From assembly GCF_049056525.1 (NCBI RefSeq), contig NZ_JBHUPT010000017.1, positions 87,498 through 151,497 on the forward strand: DNA of 64,000 nucleotides. Direction: 5' to 3'. The position numbers were made by a program, and so were the translations under genes. Each line of letters starts with the position of its first letter. Positions within the stretch are counted from its first letter, which is position 1. The notes below the pieces were generated by a model. That model was not told the origin of the DNA. It ran no database searches and worked only from the letters and a program-made list of their open reading frames with translations. The stretch is from Leisingera coralii. GTDB lineage: Bacteria > Pseudomonadota > Alphaproteobacteria > Rhodobacterales > Rhodobacteraceae. This document shows, piece after piece, positions 24,824 to 31,834 of the stretch.

Positions 24824-25105
24824 ATGCAAGAGCATTCCAAAGAGGTCATTGCCGCCGCCCGCCTGATCGCCTCGCGGCCGGAGGAACACATTGATAACCC
24901 CGCCCAGTTCACCACAGCCTGGGCCGCCCTGAAGGCCGCCCGCGGACAAGGTTTTGACCCGGCCCGTCTACGCGCCGCGCACCTGATCGACCGTCCGGAA
25001 CCGGCGCCGGAACCGACCAGCTTTGACACCCGCCTGCTACGCATCGCTCGGAAAGCACGCGAGATCGCGGAAGCCAAAGGATACTCCCTTCCTCCGGCAG
25101 CTTGA
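24824..25105 (+). CDS. Early phage protein of unknown function
   Basis: This 93-aa, Ala/Arg-rich helical protein (KEVIAAARLIASRPEEHIDNPAQFTTAWAALKAARGQGFDPARLRAAH, later LLRIARKAREIAEAKGY) follows a GGAGGAATAG ribosome binding site. It is the first gene under the rightward operator pair, so it should be expressed early. No enzymatic motif is visible. Confidence 0.55.
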   Translation: MQEHSKEVIAAARLIASRPEEHIDNPAQFTTAWAALKAARGQGFDPARLRAAHLIDRPEPAPEPTSFDTRLLRIARKAREIAEAKGYSLPPAA

Positions 25106-25184
25106 GACTGAAGCGCCAACCGCTCCCTTGCCCGGCGATCGCCTACCGGGCAGGTCAAACCACACTGAAAAATTTGAGGTTCGC

Positions 25185-25433
25185 ATGACGAACGAGACCG
25201 CCCGAGCGTTCGCTGAAACCATTGCAAAGCTGAAAGGCCGCGAAAGGCAGGATTCTGTAGCCTGCGCGGTGATCGAAACCGGCGGCCTTTACCCATATTC
25301 CATGCCGCCGAATTCGCTGGTCGAGATCCAATTGCACGGCGTTTTCGCCACCGGCATGGGTGAAGACGAAGCTATCGGCAACTGGATCGCAAAGGCTAGC
25401 CCCAAGCTGACCACGCCCGTCGGAGCCGAATAA
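25185..25433 (+). CDS. Early phage protein of unknown function
   Basis: The 82-aa product starts at ATG 25185, with TTTGAGGTTCGC upstream. It shows a helical first half (ETARAFAETIAKLKGRERQDSVACAVIETGGLYP) and a second part rich in Gly and acidic residues (HGVFATGMGEDEAIGNWIAKASP). The following gene overlaps its stop as TAATG. I see no family assignment. Confidence 0.5.
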   Translation: MTNETARAFAETIAKLKGRERQDSVACAVIETGGLYPYSMPPNSLVEIQLHGVFATGMGEDEAIGNWIAKASPKLTTPVGAE

Positions 25434-25807
25434 TGCAGCCGTCACGCCAACAGATCTACGCCACTGCACAGGACATGCAAAACCGCTGCAGGTTCGGCCA
25501 GGCGATGCTACTCTGGTCGCTGGGCGGCAAAATCACCCCGGGCAGCGTCTATTCTGGCGACCGCTTCGATTTCGATGCGGTGCGCTGGCACGTATCTCTG
25601 TTGGGGATACCTGCCAGCGGCGCCGACATGCCCAGCGCCCTTGATGCGTGGATCCGGGCAGCGCGCCTGTACCACACACTCGATGGATCACGCCGCGCTA
25701 CAGATGGGCGGCCCGATTGTCCTTACAGTGGCCAGGCGCCGCTGCCCGAAACGCCCTCTTTGGCGGTGACCAAAAACCTGCAGCCGCTTCAACCGGCTAG
25801 GGTATAA
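25433..25807 (+). CDS. Early phage protein of unknown function
   Basis: This 124-aa protein overlaps the previous stop by one base. The first ~75 residues are compact (QQIYATAQDMQNRCRFGQAMLLWSLGGKITPGSVYSGDRFDFDAVRWHVSLLGIPA). The C-terminal 45 are Pro/Arg-rich and probably disordered (DGSRRATDGRPDCPYSGQAPLPETPS). No motif suggests a function. The 130 bases after it contain only the ribosome binding site of the next gene and GC-rich sequence. Confidence 0.5.
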   Translation: MQPSRQQIYATAQDMQNRCRFGQAMLLWSLGGKITPGSVYSGDRFDFDAVRWHVSLLGIPASGADMPSALDAWIRAARLYHTLDGSRRATDGRPDCPYSGQAPLPETPSLAVTKNLQPLQPARV

Positions 25808-25937
25808 TCCTCGGCTAATACTCTCCCCTTGCGGACTGGCACCCGCTCCGCCGGGGCGCGGCAGCCACCACTCACGAACCAGCCGCGCCCAGAACGACGA
25901 AATCAGATACAATTTAGGTTTATAGGAGGGCAGCACA

Positions 25938-26129
25938 GTGGCGCTCACTGCTCGGGAAATTGAACGGGTGATGAAGACAGCCCGACGGATTGATCCATAC
26001 GCGCGGTTCCGTGTCGAGCCCGATGGCAGCATCCTGGTACTGCCTGGGGCTCCGAACCAAGACGCCCAAACGGCGCCCAGCGCGGACAGCACCGACCCTT
26101 ACGACCTGATCGACATGCGAGTGAACTGA
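25938..26129 (+). CDS. Small protein upstream of integrase, excisionase-position gene
   Basis: The 63-aa product starts at GTG 25938, seven bases after AGGAGGG. The sequence MALTAREIERVMKTARRIDPYARFRVEPDGSILVLPG shows one helix and a beta hairpin. Such small proteins commonly precede integrases in alphaproteobacterial prophages. Its stop lies two bases before the integrase ATG, so the two are co-translated. A role in integration control is an inference from position. Confidence 0.55.
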   Translation: MALTAREIERVMKTARRIDPYARFRVEPDGSILVLPGAPNQDAQTAPSADSTDPYDLIDMRVN

Positions 26130-26131
26130 AG

Positions 26132-27118
26132 ATGAAACGGGACCTGCCGCCCTATGTCTACCGCCAGCGCAATGGCCTGTATTTCCAGCGCCGGGGCTGG
26201 CCCTCGAAGAAGATGATCAACCAGGACATTGGCCCAGACTTCTGGGCGGAATATGCGGTGATCCTGAAGGGCGTTCCGCAGGTTCCGAGCAAGCGTACCT
26301 GGACGAAGCTGATCCGCAGCTACCAGAATTCGCCTCGATGGTCCAAACTCAAGGACCGCACCAAGAAAGACTACCGGAAGGTACTCGACCAGCTCGATGG
26401 CCTTTTCGGGCCGCAGGACCCTGCCAAGATCCAGCGCAAGGACATCATTCGGCTGCGGGATGCGAACGCAGACCGGTATCGCGCGGCCAACTATCTGGTT
26501 CAAGTGATCCGCGTTCTGCTTGAACATGCGATTGACGAAGGCTGGCGGCAAGAAAATCCTGCGAAGGGCATCTCGACCCTGAAAAGTCCTTACGAAGATC
26601 GGAAGCCATGGCCCGCCGAACTCATAAAGAAGTATCGCCAAGAGGCGACTGGCCGGGAGCTGCTGCTGTTCGAACTGTGCGTCGGAACCGGTCAGCGGAT
26701 TGGAGACATCCTGCAAATGAAGTGGGGCGATATTCAGGACGGCGGCATCAATCTGACCCAAAACAAGACGGGCAAGCGGCTTTGGGTACCCATGACCTCC
26801 CCCCTCCGCACCACCCTGGAAACAGCACCACGGCGCTCGGTCTTCCTTCTAACCAACCATGCCGCAACGGGCCCATGGTCATATCGCGGCGCCTCGCAGG
26901 CAGTTCGCAAGGTTCGCGAGAGCATTGGTGCGCTAGAGTACGATATTCACAGCCTGCGGTATACCACGGCCTCGGAACTGGCTATTGCGGGCTGCTCAGA
27001 CGAACTGATTGCTTCTGTTACCGGTCAGTCGATGGCAATGGTCGCAAAGTACTCGGCCACTGTGCGCCAGAAAGTCCGCGCACTCAAAGCCCAAAACACT
27101 CGCGAACAGAACCACTGA
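26132..27118 (+). CDS. Tyrosine recombinase / phage integrase
   Basis: This 328-aa integrase has catalytic residues Arg189 (VGTGQRIGDILQMKW), Lys212 (NKTGK), His273 and Arg276 (HSLRYTT), and the nucleophile Tyr307 (VAKYSATVRQ). The usual second His is replaced by Gln (TGQS). Residues 60-150 are the core-binding domain. The N-terminal part (PYVYRQRNGLYFQRRGW) resembles an arm-binding domain that is common in alphaproteobacterial prophages. It is the last phage gene to the right and marks the end near attR. Confidence 0.93.
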   Translation: MKRDLPPYVYRQRNGLYFQRRGWPSKKMINQDIGPDFWAEYAVILKGVPQVPSKRTWTKLIRSYQNSPRWSKLKDRTKKDYRKVLDQLDGLFGPQDPAKIQRKDIIRLRDANADRYRAANYLVQVIRVLLEHAIDEGWRQENPAKGISTLKSPYEDRKPWPAELIKKYRQEATGRELLLFELCVGTGQRIGDILQMKWGDIQDGGINLTQNKTGKRLWVPMTSPLRTTLETAPRRSVFLLTNHAATGPWSYRGASQAVRKVRESIGALEYDIHSLRYTTASELAIAGCSDELIASVTGQSMAMVAKYSATVRQKVRALKAQNTREQNH

Positions 27119-27320
27119 AGGCGCCAACCCAATCATCTTGCAAAATCCAAAAGTCCGGAGGGCCTCGGACGCTCAGCTTTTGCAAATTGAACGTTTCACG
27201 CTCCAAGCCGCGGTCGAACTTGCAACCACCGCTAGGTACCGGCAGTCTAGCGCCAAACAGATTCCTTTAAACAGCTTGGGCGCGCCCTCCGGCGCCCGCT
27301 TTAACCTTGCCGGGCTTGCC

Positions 27321-28070
27321 ATGGAAAATAACGCAACATTTCAATATCTTAAACTGATCTTGGAAAACATCTCCCTTTGGCAACTACTTGCGATAGCCAT
27401 CGCTATTTGGCTGATGAGCAATCGCTCAATGGTTGCCGAGATCCCCCGGCACGTTTCTCGCTTCAAAATCGGTGACATTGAAATCGAGCTAAAAGAACTG
27501 AAGGACAAACTTAGAGACACGGAAGTCGAGGTCGAGGCACTGGAATCTGAGCTGGAGCGAGAACGGCTTCGGTTCGAGGAGATTTTGAGCTCTTTCAATG
27601 CGCATGCTCCGGTCCCGGAGCTATCTGCAGTGCGGCAGTCATTGAAAGCCGTGGCAGGCACGCTGGAAGACTTAGCCCCCGTAATGAAGGGGATGGAGCC
27701 AGGCGCCTCACCGGAGAACCTTTACGCTGCGGCAGAAGTCTTGCGAACGCGCCGCGACCCGGCCCATTTCGACAAGCTCGTTGGCACACTCGACAGACTT
27801 GCTAAGGACCCAAGACTTGAAGGTATTCGACTTCATACAGTCTGGACACTAACATCTGCCCTTCACAAGACTCTGATCGCAGACATCAAAAACAATAAAA
27901 ATCCGTCCTTGAGTTCGGCGCAATTGCAACGAGCACAGGACGCGCTGCGACGCTTGAACAATAACCCACGCGTGCTGGCAGATCGACCGGAAGATCCCAT
28001 GAAGGGAGTACGTGGGCCTGCAAAATGGGCTAACGAGTGGATTGAACGCCGACTCAAAGCGCTAGCTTAA
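27321..28070 (+). CDS. Membrane-anchored coiled-coil protein of unknown function
   Basis: The 249-aa product starts at ATG 27321 (MENNATFQYLKLILEN). One transmembrane helix (ISLWQLLAIAIAIWLM, ~17-33) is followed by RHVSRFKIGDIEIELKELKDKLRDTEVEVEALESELERERLRFEEIL, a clear coiled coil at about 45-95. A helical C-terminal domain (LHTVWTLTSALHKTLIADIKNNKN, DPMKGVRGPAKWANEWIERRLKAL) completes it. It directly follows the integrase in an island with retron and kinase genes. A defence or sensing role is possible but not shown. I recognise no family. Confidence 0.7.
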   Translation: MENNATFQYLKLILENISLWQLLAIAIAIWLMSNRSMVAEIPRHVSRFKIGDIEIELKELKDKLRDTEVEVEALESELERERLRFEEILSSFNAHAPVPELSAVRQSLKAVAGTLEDLAPVMKGMEPGASPENLYAAAEVLRTRRDPAHFDKLVGTLDRLAKDPRLEGIRLHTVWTLTSALHKTLIADIKNNKNPSLSSAQLQRAQDALRRLNNNPRVLADRPEDPMKGVRGPAKWANEWIERRLKALA

Positions 28071-28213
28071 AGCAATCAGCTATCCACACGCAAAATATGT
28101 TACTGCAGCTGATAGCGCGTATTTTACTTGCAGCCCCAAGCAGAAATTTTTCGGCAGAGATCAAGGCTAAGGCGCATCTCGGCCGAGCTGACGATGGCTT
28201 TCTTCTACAAAAT

Positions 28214-28336
28214 GGCGGATTCTATAATCCACGCCGCAGACACTCAGCTTTGGGCTGGAAAAGTCCCTTGGCCTTCGAGGCTCAGGCAGCACAAATGAGA
28301 ACCTGGAGCGGCATCAAACCGCGAAAGGTCCTATAA
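28214..28336 (+). pseudogene. C-terminal remnant of an IS3-family transposase
   Basis: The last 40 codons before TAA 28336 read GFYNPRRRHSALGWKSPLAFE, the conserved end of the IS3 OrfB (DDE) domain, which normally carries YNxxRRHSALGYxSP. No catalytic DDE portion or OrfA is upstream, so only a scar remains. It records an earlier insertion event between the integrase region and the kinase pair. Confidence 0.75.
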
Positions 28337-28343
28337 GAGTGCG

Positions 28344-29222
28344 TTAATGGCCAGCCATTTGTCTTTCGATGGTATCGACAAATTGCTCAGAGTTTTCTTC
28401 AGTGACCACGCTTCCAAGGCCAGACATCTTCTCAAGAAATAGCCTTGCTCTATCGAATGAACCTTCAAGACGCTGCTTCGCAGGGCGCCCCAATACAAAG
28501 TGTGGCTTTACAGCCCCCTTACTATAGCTTTGCACTGATTGAGCGTACCCAGCCCACTTCGCAGCTTTTGAACTAACATGGTCCTCGTCACTCAAGTCGA
28601 AAGATAGAGGCTGAATCACATGAAGCGAACCATTCTGATAACCAGCGTGAAATTTGACAGGTCCCAAATCAGTTCGAACGGTTTTATCCGGCTCTATGAA
28701 ACGTTCTAAGTTACGCTCAGAGAGTTTCGAACTGAAGGTTGACCACACCTGACCATCTGTGCGGTTCGCGTCATGTTTAGGCTTGTCGTAGCAGGACACA
28801 AAGCGCAGGTACAGCTGCTCTAGCTTTTCGTCTAGTGAAGAGCAAAGACCAACGCCACCGGCAACCCATCGGTAGCTAGAATCGGCATCTGGAGACAACA
28901 TCTGACCGATCCAAAGTGCATCATGCTCTTCTTTATTGAGTGTTGATGCCAACTTGTCTTCCAAGAATAGGCTTGGTTCTCTGAAGCCCTTACGGAAGAA
29001 ACTAGTGACAGAGCGCTCGATTTGTTTAAGGTCTTCTGTAAAGTTCGCCTTCTCGAGACCAGGGTAGGACGACAGGATACGGCCATCCCAACCACGTGTC
29101 TTTAGTTTCAAGTAGTTAGCTGATGGCCCGAACACCAGAATGCCAATATTCAGCCTCTCCTTGAGCCACGGATTGTGCTCGTACTGCAGGAGGCAGTAGC
29201 CAAATTTCAACTTACGTTTCAT
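28344..29222 (-). CDS. DUF3037 protein, partner of HipA-like kinase
   Basis: This 292-aa protein has an N-terminus (KFGYCLLQYEHNPWLKERLNIGILVFGPS) that is the start of the DUF3037 family. It is followed by TRGWDGRILSSYPG and a long C-terminal half. It overlaps the upstream HipA-like kinase gene by four bases (ATGA). DUF3037 genes often sit beside HipA_2-type kinases, and the pair is thought to work as a unit. Its activity is unknown. Confidence 0.78.
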   Translation of the reverse strand: MKRKLKFGYCLLQYEHNPWLKERLNIGILVFGPSANYLKLKTRGWDGRILSSYPGLEKANFTEDLKQIERSVTSFFRKGFREPSLFLEDKLASTLNKEEHDALWIGQMLSPDADSSYRWVAGGVGLCSSLDEKLEQLYLRFVSCYDKPKHDANRTDGQVWSTFSSKLSERNLERFIEPDKTVRTDLGPVKFHAGYQNGSLHVIQPLSFDLSDEDHVSSKAAKWAGYAQSVQSYSKGAVKPHFVLGRPAKQRLEGSFDRARLFLEKMSGLGSVVTEENSEQFVDTIERQMAGH

Positions 29223-30157
29223 AGCAACACCTCCTTCGCTCGAGTATGAAAACTAACCGCATTTTTGCGTGCGTCTAACAAGTAGTCGACGATATTGCAC
29301 GCGCATTCTTGCCCCCACTCTAAGGGCACCATGCTAACATAGTCTTCGATAACATTGTCTGAAAGGTTAGCTAAAGTCTCTGTGAAACTCGAAATCATGG
29401 GTTCTGTGACATTCTTGAGCCCCCCATAGAGAGCGTGCTGCAGGGACCCAGAGTAGTGGTTCTTGATACCATCCGGCTGCCACGGCTTCGCCCCAAAGTC
29501 GTCGCCGACCCCGTCGTGACAACGCTGAAAACTGTGCCCAAAATCTATGACTTTAAAGTCATGACCCAGAGACAGTAGGTTTGTATTTCCACCCCCCCTG
29601 TCTGAGTTCTCCACGACTGTGTCGAACAGATATAGCCTGGTAGCTGCTTCAAGTTGCCCTTTGTGGACCAAGTTGCCAGGAGTCCATCGGCGGATAGTTG
29701 GAAAGGCAATCGAGCCGAAAGCAATGCCACCAGAATGGTTAAATGCCTCTTTAATCGCAGCTCCTTGGTCGTCCGGGGGAAGCAATGCAAGAAAATCTGC
29801 GGACACCTCAACCAAACAGGGCGTGGCGGCGGGCAAACCCAAGTCTATCGCGAACCGATTTGCAACCAACTCTCCGGTCAGGTGATCAAAGATCAGCTCA
29901 TCGTGAAAGTCTTTGTACTTCACATAAACTTCGACTTCGTCACCATTTTCGAGCTCACAGATACATTTCATGGGATGGGACCTGCCCGACTCAGCCCTTC
30001 CTAGATATTCTGTAGCACTTGCCTTCAGCACCGCCAAACCACCAATCACTCCCCCACGATTCTTACTGCCCACACGACATCCCAAATAGTTTAAACCTAG
30101 ATTCAGAGCTAGCCTCAAGGTGGAAGAGTGCTCAAATCGTGACCTCAGCCGCTTCAT
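29219..30157 (-). CDS. HipA-family kinase (HipA_2 type)
   Basis: The start is taken as ATG 30157, behind a CAGGTG site; a TTG at 30184 would add nine residues. The 312-aa product has a P-loop-like N-terminal lobe (VLKASATEYLGRAESGRSH), an ELVANRFAIDLGLPAATPCLVEV helix, then the catalytic loop SDRGGGNTNLL with Asp186 and a DFG-like FKVIDFGHSF (205-207). Related kinases phosphorylate proteins or tRNA synthetases. Here no HipB antitoxin is next to it; a DUF3037 protein is. Confidence 0.82.
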   Translation of the reverse strand: MKRLRSRFEHSSTLRLALNLGLNYLGCRVGSKNRGGVIGGLAVLKASATEYLGRAESGRSHPMKCICELENGDEVEVYVKYKDFHDELIFDHLTGELVANRFAIDLGLPAATPCLVEVSADFLALLPPDDQGAAIKEAFNHSGGIAFGSIAFPTIRRWTPGNLVHKGQLEAATRLYLFDTVVENSDRGGGNTNLLSLGHDFKVIDFGHSFQRCHDGVGDDFGAKPWQPDGIKNHYSGSLQHALYGGLKNVTEPMISSFTETLANLSDNVIEDYVSMVPLEWGQECACNIVDYLLDARKNAVSFHTRAKEVLL

Positions 30158-30191
30158 CAGCACCTGAGGCGCTGATGTTTTCAATCATTTT

Positions 30192-30262
30192 TGGAGGGGG
30201 AGCCAGATATCGAACCGGCCACCGGGCGCACTGAACTACCGAACTTCCATATCGGCGGCTAG
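30192..30262 (-). other. Degenerate tRNA 3' remnant in a 527-base gene-poor gap
   Basis: On the minus strand this stretch has a T-arm (GCCGG, loop with TTCGATAT, then CTGGC) and an acceptor end CCCCCTCCA, and before it a D-arm-like GGTAGTTCAGT. The anticodon arm and the 5' half are missing, and the T-loop has one extra base, so it is not a working tRNA. Such 3' fragments are typical scars of islands that integrated at tRNA genes. The rest of 30158-30685 holds no gene; 30508-30522 repeats 15 bases common in initiator tRNA D-arms (CCGGTAGCTCGTCAG). Confidence 0.3.
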
Positions 30263-30685
30263 ACATATGGGATTCGGCTGCCAGAGGGAAAGCTGCACTC
30301 AGCCGCGGCCGTTCTCCGGTGGCTTCTCAAAGGCTGCCGGGCAGCGGCGCCAGTCCGCCTCCTGGCAAAGTTTCCGGCGATCCGAAGACGCTCCTAGGCA
30401 ACCCAGTTTTGTGGTTGCGGGTATATTTCAATCAACAACGGCGCTGTACCTAGACGCGTCGTACTGCAGCATCCGGAAAATCGGATAGTTGCCCCTTCCC
30501 GGCGTTAGCCGGTAGCTCGTCAGATGACATAGAGCCTTGAAAATATGGGCGCCCAATGTAGACCAATGCAACATGAGGAATAGTACAAGAACCTCGAGCC
30601 CCCAAAAACTTGCAAGGCTCAGAACTAGATAGATACAGTGCCGTACAGACGGTTGAAGAATCTTAAAAATTCAGTAGGCTGAGAA

Positions 30686-30851
30686 TGCTCTTTACGTGTA
30701 GGTGCGGCGACGCACGGTCCGGTGTACAGCCAGACCCCAACTTATTGATGGCTTTTTGGCGCGATAAGGCCCGAAAGGGCTTATCACCGCTGCGAGCCCT
30801 CACGCCGATAATCCCTTTCGGGCCTTATCGCTTCTTTAAGGGTATTGAGCA
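30686..30851 (+). ncRNA. Candidate retron ncRNA (msr-msd)
   Basis: About 166 bases lie just upstream of the retron effector. The 5' part has small hairpins: GTGCG-GCGA-CGCAC (30702-30715) and one closed by GGTC/GACC (30717-30736). The 3' part is one long hairpin whose arms 30761-30785 and 30807-30831 pair at 24 of 25 positions around a 21-base loop, the expected shape of msd. Flanking a1/a2 arms could be TGCTCTTTAC (30686-30695) and GTATTGAGCA (30842-30851), eight of ten paired. The size and order (ncRNA, effector, RT) match retron Eco1. The branch G is not assigned. Confidence 0.7.
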
Positions 30852-30854
30852 CCA

Positions 30855-30895
30855 CTCGCGAGGATCAGATGATAGAACACGCTGATCCTCGCGAG
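30855..30895 (+). promoter_or_regulatory. Hairpin masking the retron effector ribosome binding site
   Basis: A perfect 14-bp inverted repeat, CTCGCGAGGATCAG (30855-30868) and CTGATCCTCGCGAG (30882-30895), encloses a 13-base loop that begins with ATG 30869. The GAGG (30860-30863) that serves this ATG lies inside the left arm, so a closed hairpin would block translation of the effector. It starts four bases past the proposed end of the ncRNA. Confidence 0.6.
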
Positions 30896-31834
30896 AAATT
30901 TGTTGACCTAATTGACTTGCGGTCGTGTCGGGTACTTCTTGCCCCACATCTCACATTTATTTGTGGTGGTCCTGTCGACATCAGAGTCTTAACGAACCAC
31001 TCCGTACGTAATATGTTTATGAATTACTCGGCCCGCGACCCTGAAAAATCTAAAGGGTTCGTCTTGGCTGAGAATTTCAAAGACTGGAAGGATGCATACA
31101 CAAGCCTTTCTGACTTCGAAAACGATATCGCCGCGATTTCATCTTTGATTGTGGTGATACTAGAAAGCGCAGGCTCCTTAGCCGAATTGGGTCTGTTTTA
31201 CGCAAACAGTGCATTAAGAAGCAAGCTTATCGTAATTGTGCACAGCGACCACCACAAATCAGAGTCATTCATAAAATTCGGCCTTCTAAACCCAATGGAA
31301 GATATGCGAACTGAATCCGTTCTGGTTTACGACATAAATGTCGACAAGGTCGAAGAAATAAAGACATCGGAGATCGAAGAGATTGTCGGTGAAGTATTTC
31401 ACATATCCGGCAAGATAGAAAAATCGACTGCATTTAATGTTGAAAATAGAGGGCATTTGATATTTTTGATCTACCAAATTGTGGATCTATTCACGATACT
31501 AACACTCAATGAGATATCCACCTACCTTGAGCGAGTTGGAGTGAATTTGGATCGAAAAAAATTGAACTCCGCCCTCTATATCTTGCAAAAATTTGGATTA
31601 ATCGTGAAGGAAAAGAGATCATCGCAGTTCTTCTTCTTTGCACCTCCAGATGTTGAAAACAGGGTAGAACTTTCCTTCAAACATGAGGTGCAAGAGGATG
31701 GCCATACGAGAAGATACGACAGCAGAGCAATAAAGGTGCAAATTCTTGAGCATTACCGCAAAAACAAAAGCAAGAATTTGAGCTTCAGCAGGCGCCTGAA
31801 CTTATGGAACAAGCTTCAGGGAGAACAGTCATGA
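30869..31834 (+). CDS. Retron effector, nucleoside deoxyribosyltransferase-like plus winged helix
   Basis: The ATG 30869 start, with GAGG five bases before it, gives 321 aa; TTG 30845 would add eight residues. Residues ~25-140 resemble the Eco1 (Ec86) effector: LTFICGG (29-34), then SSLIVVILESAGSLAELGLFYANSALRSKLIVIV with a putative catalytic Glu106, and SESFIKFG. Residues ~190-270 look like a winged helix (LTLNEISTYLERVGVNLDRKKLNSALYILQKFGLI). In the Eco1 system the effector is held inactive by RT-msDNA and released by phage attack. Its stop overlaps the RT start. Confidence 0.8.
   Translation: MIEHADPREKFVDLIDLRSCRVLLAPHLTFICGGPVDIRVLTNHSVRNMFMNYSARDPEKSKGFVLAENFKDWKDAYTSLSDFENDIAAISSLIVVILESAGSLAELGLFYANSALRSKLIVIVHSDHHKSESFIKFGLLNPMEDMRTESVLVYDINVDKVEEIKTSEIEEIVGEVFHISGKIEKSTAFNVENRGHLIFLIYQIVDLFTILTLNEISTYLERVGVNLDRKKLNSALYILQKFGLIVKEKRSSQFFFFAPPDVENRVELSFKHEVQEDGHTRRYDSRAIKVQILEHYRKNKSKNLSFSRRLNLWNKLQGEQS

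Larger units (their letters stand above)
1..27118. mobile_element. Prophage, lambda-like head and P2-like contractile tail, cut by left window edge
   Basis: A contiguous set of phage modules runs from a truncated tail sheath at the left edge to a tyrosine integrase ending at 27118. Module order on the minus strand is switch, replication, regulators, R-M cargo, lysis, terminase, portal, capsid, head-tail joining, baseplate, fibres, sheath. The head genes follow the lambda order (Nu1, A, B, capsid, FII, Z, U), while the baseplate genes (V, W, J, I, collar fibre, sheath) follow P2. The remaining tail genes (tube, tape measure) must lie left of position 1. I did not find direct repeats that define attL/attR, so the right boundary is set only by the integrase gene. 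Confidence 0.92.

Noticed and set aside
30192..30262. Functional tRNA gene on the minus strand
   Set aside because: The 5' half and anticodon arm are missing and the T-loop has an extra base, so it cannot fold into a tRNA.
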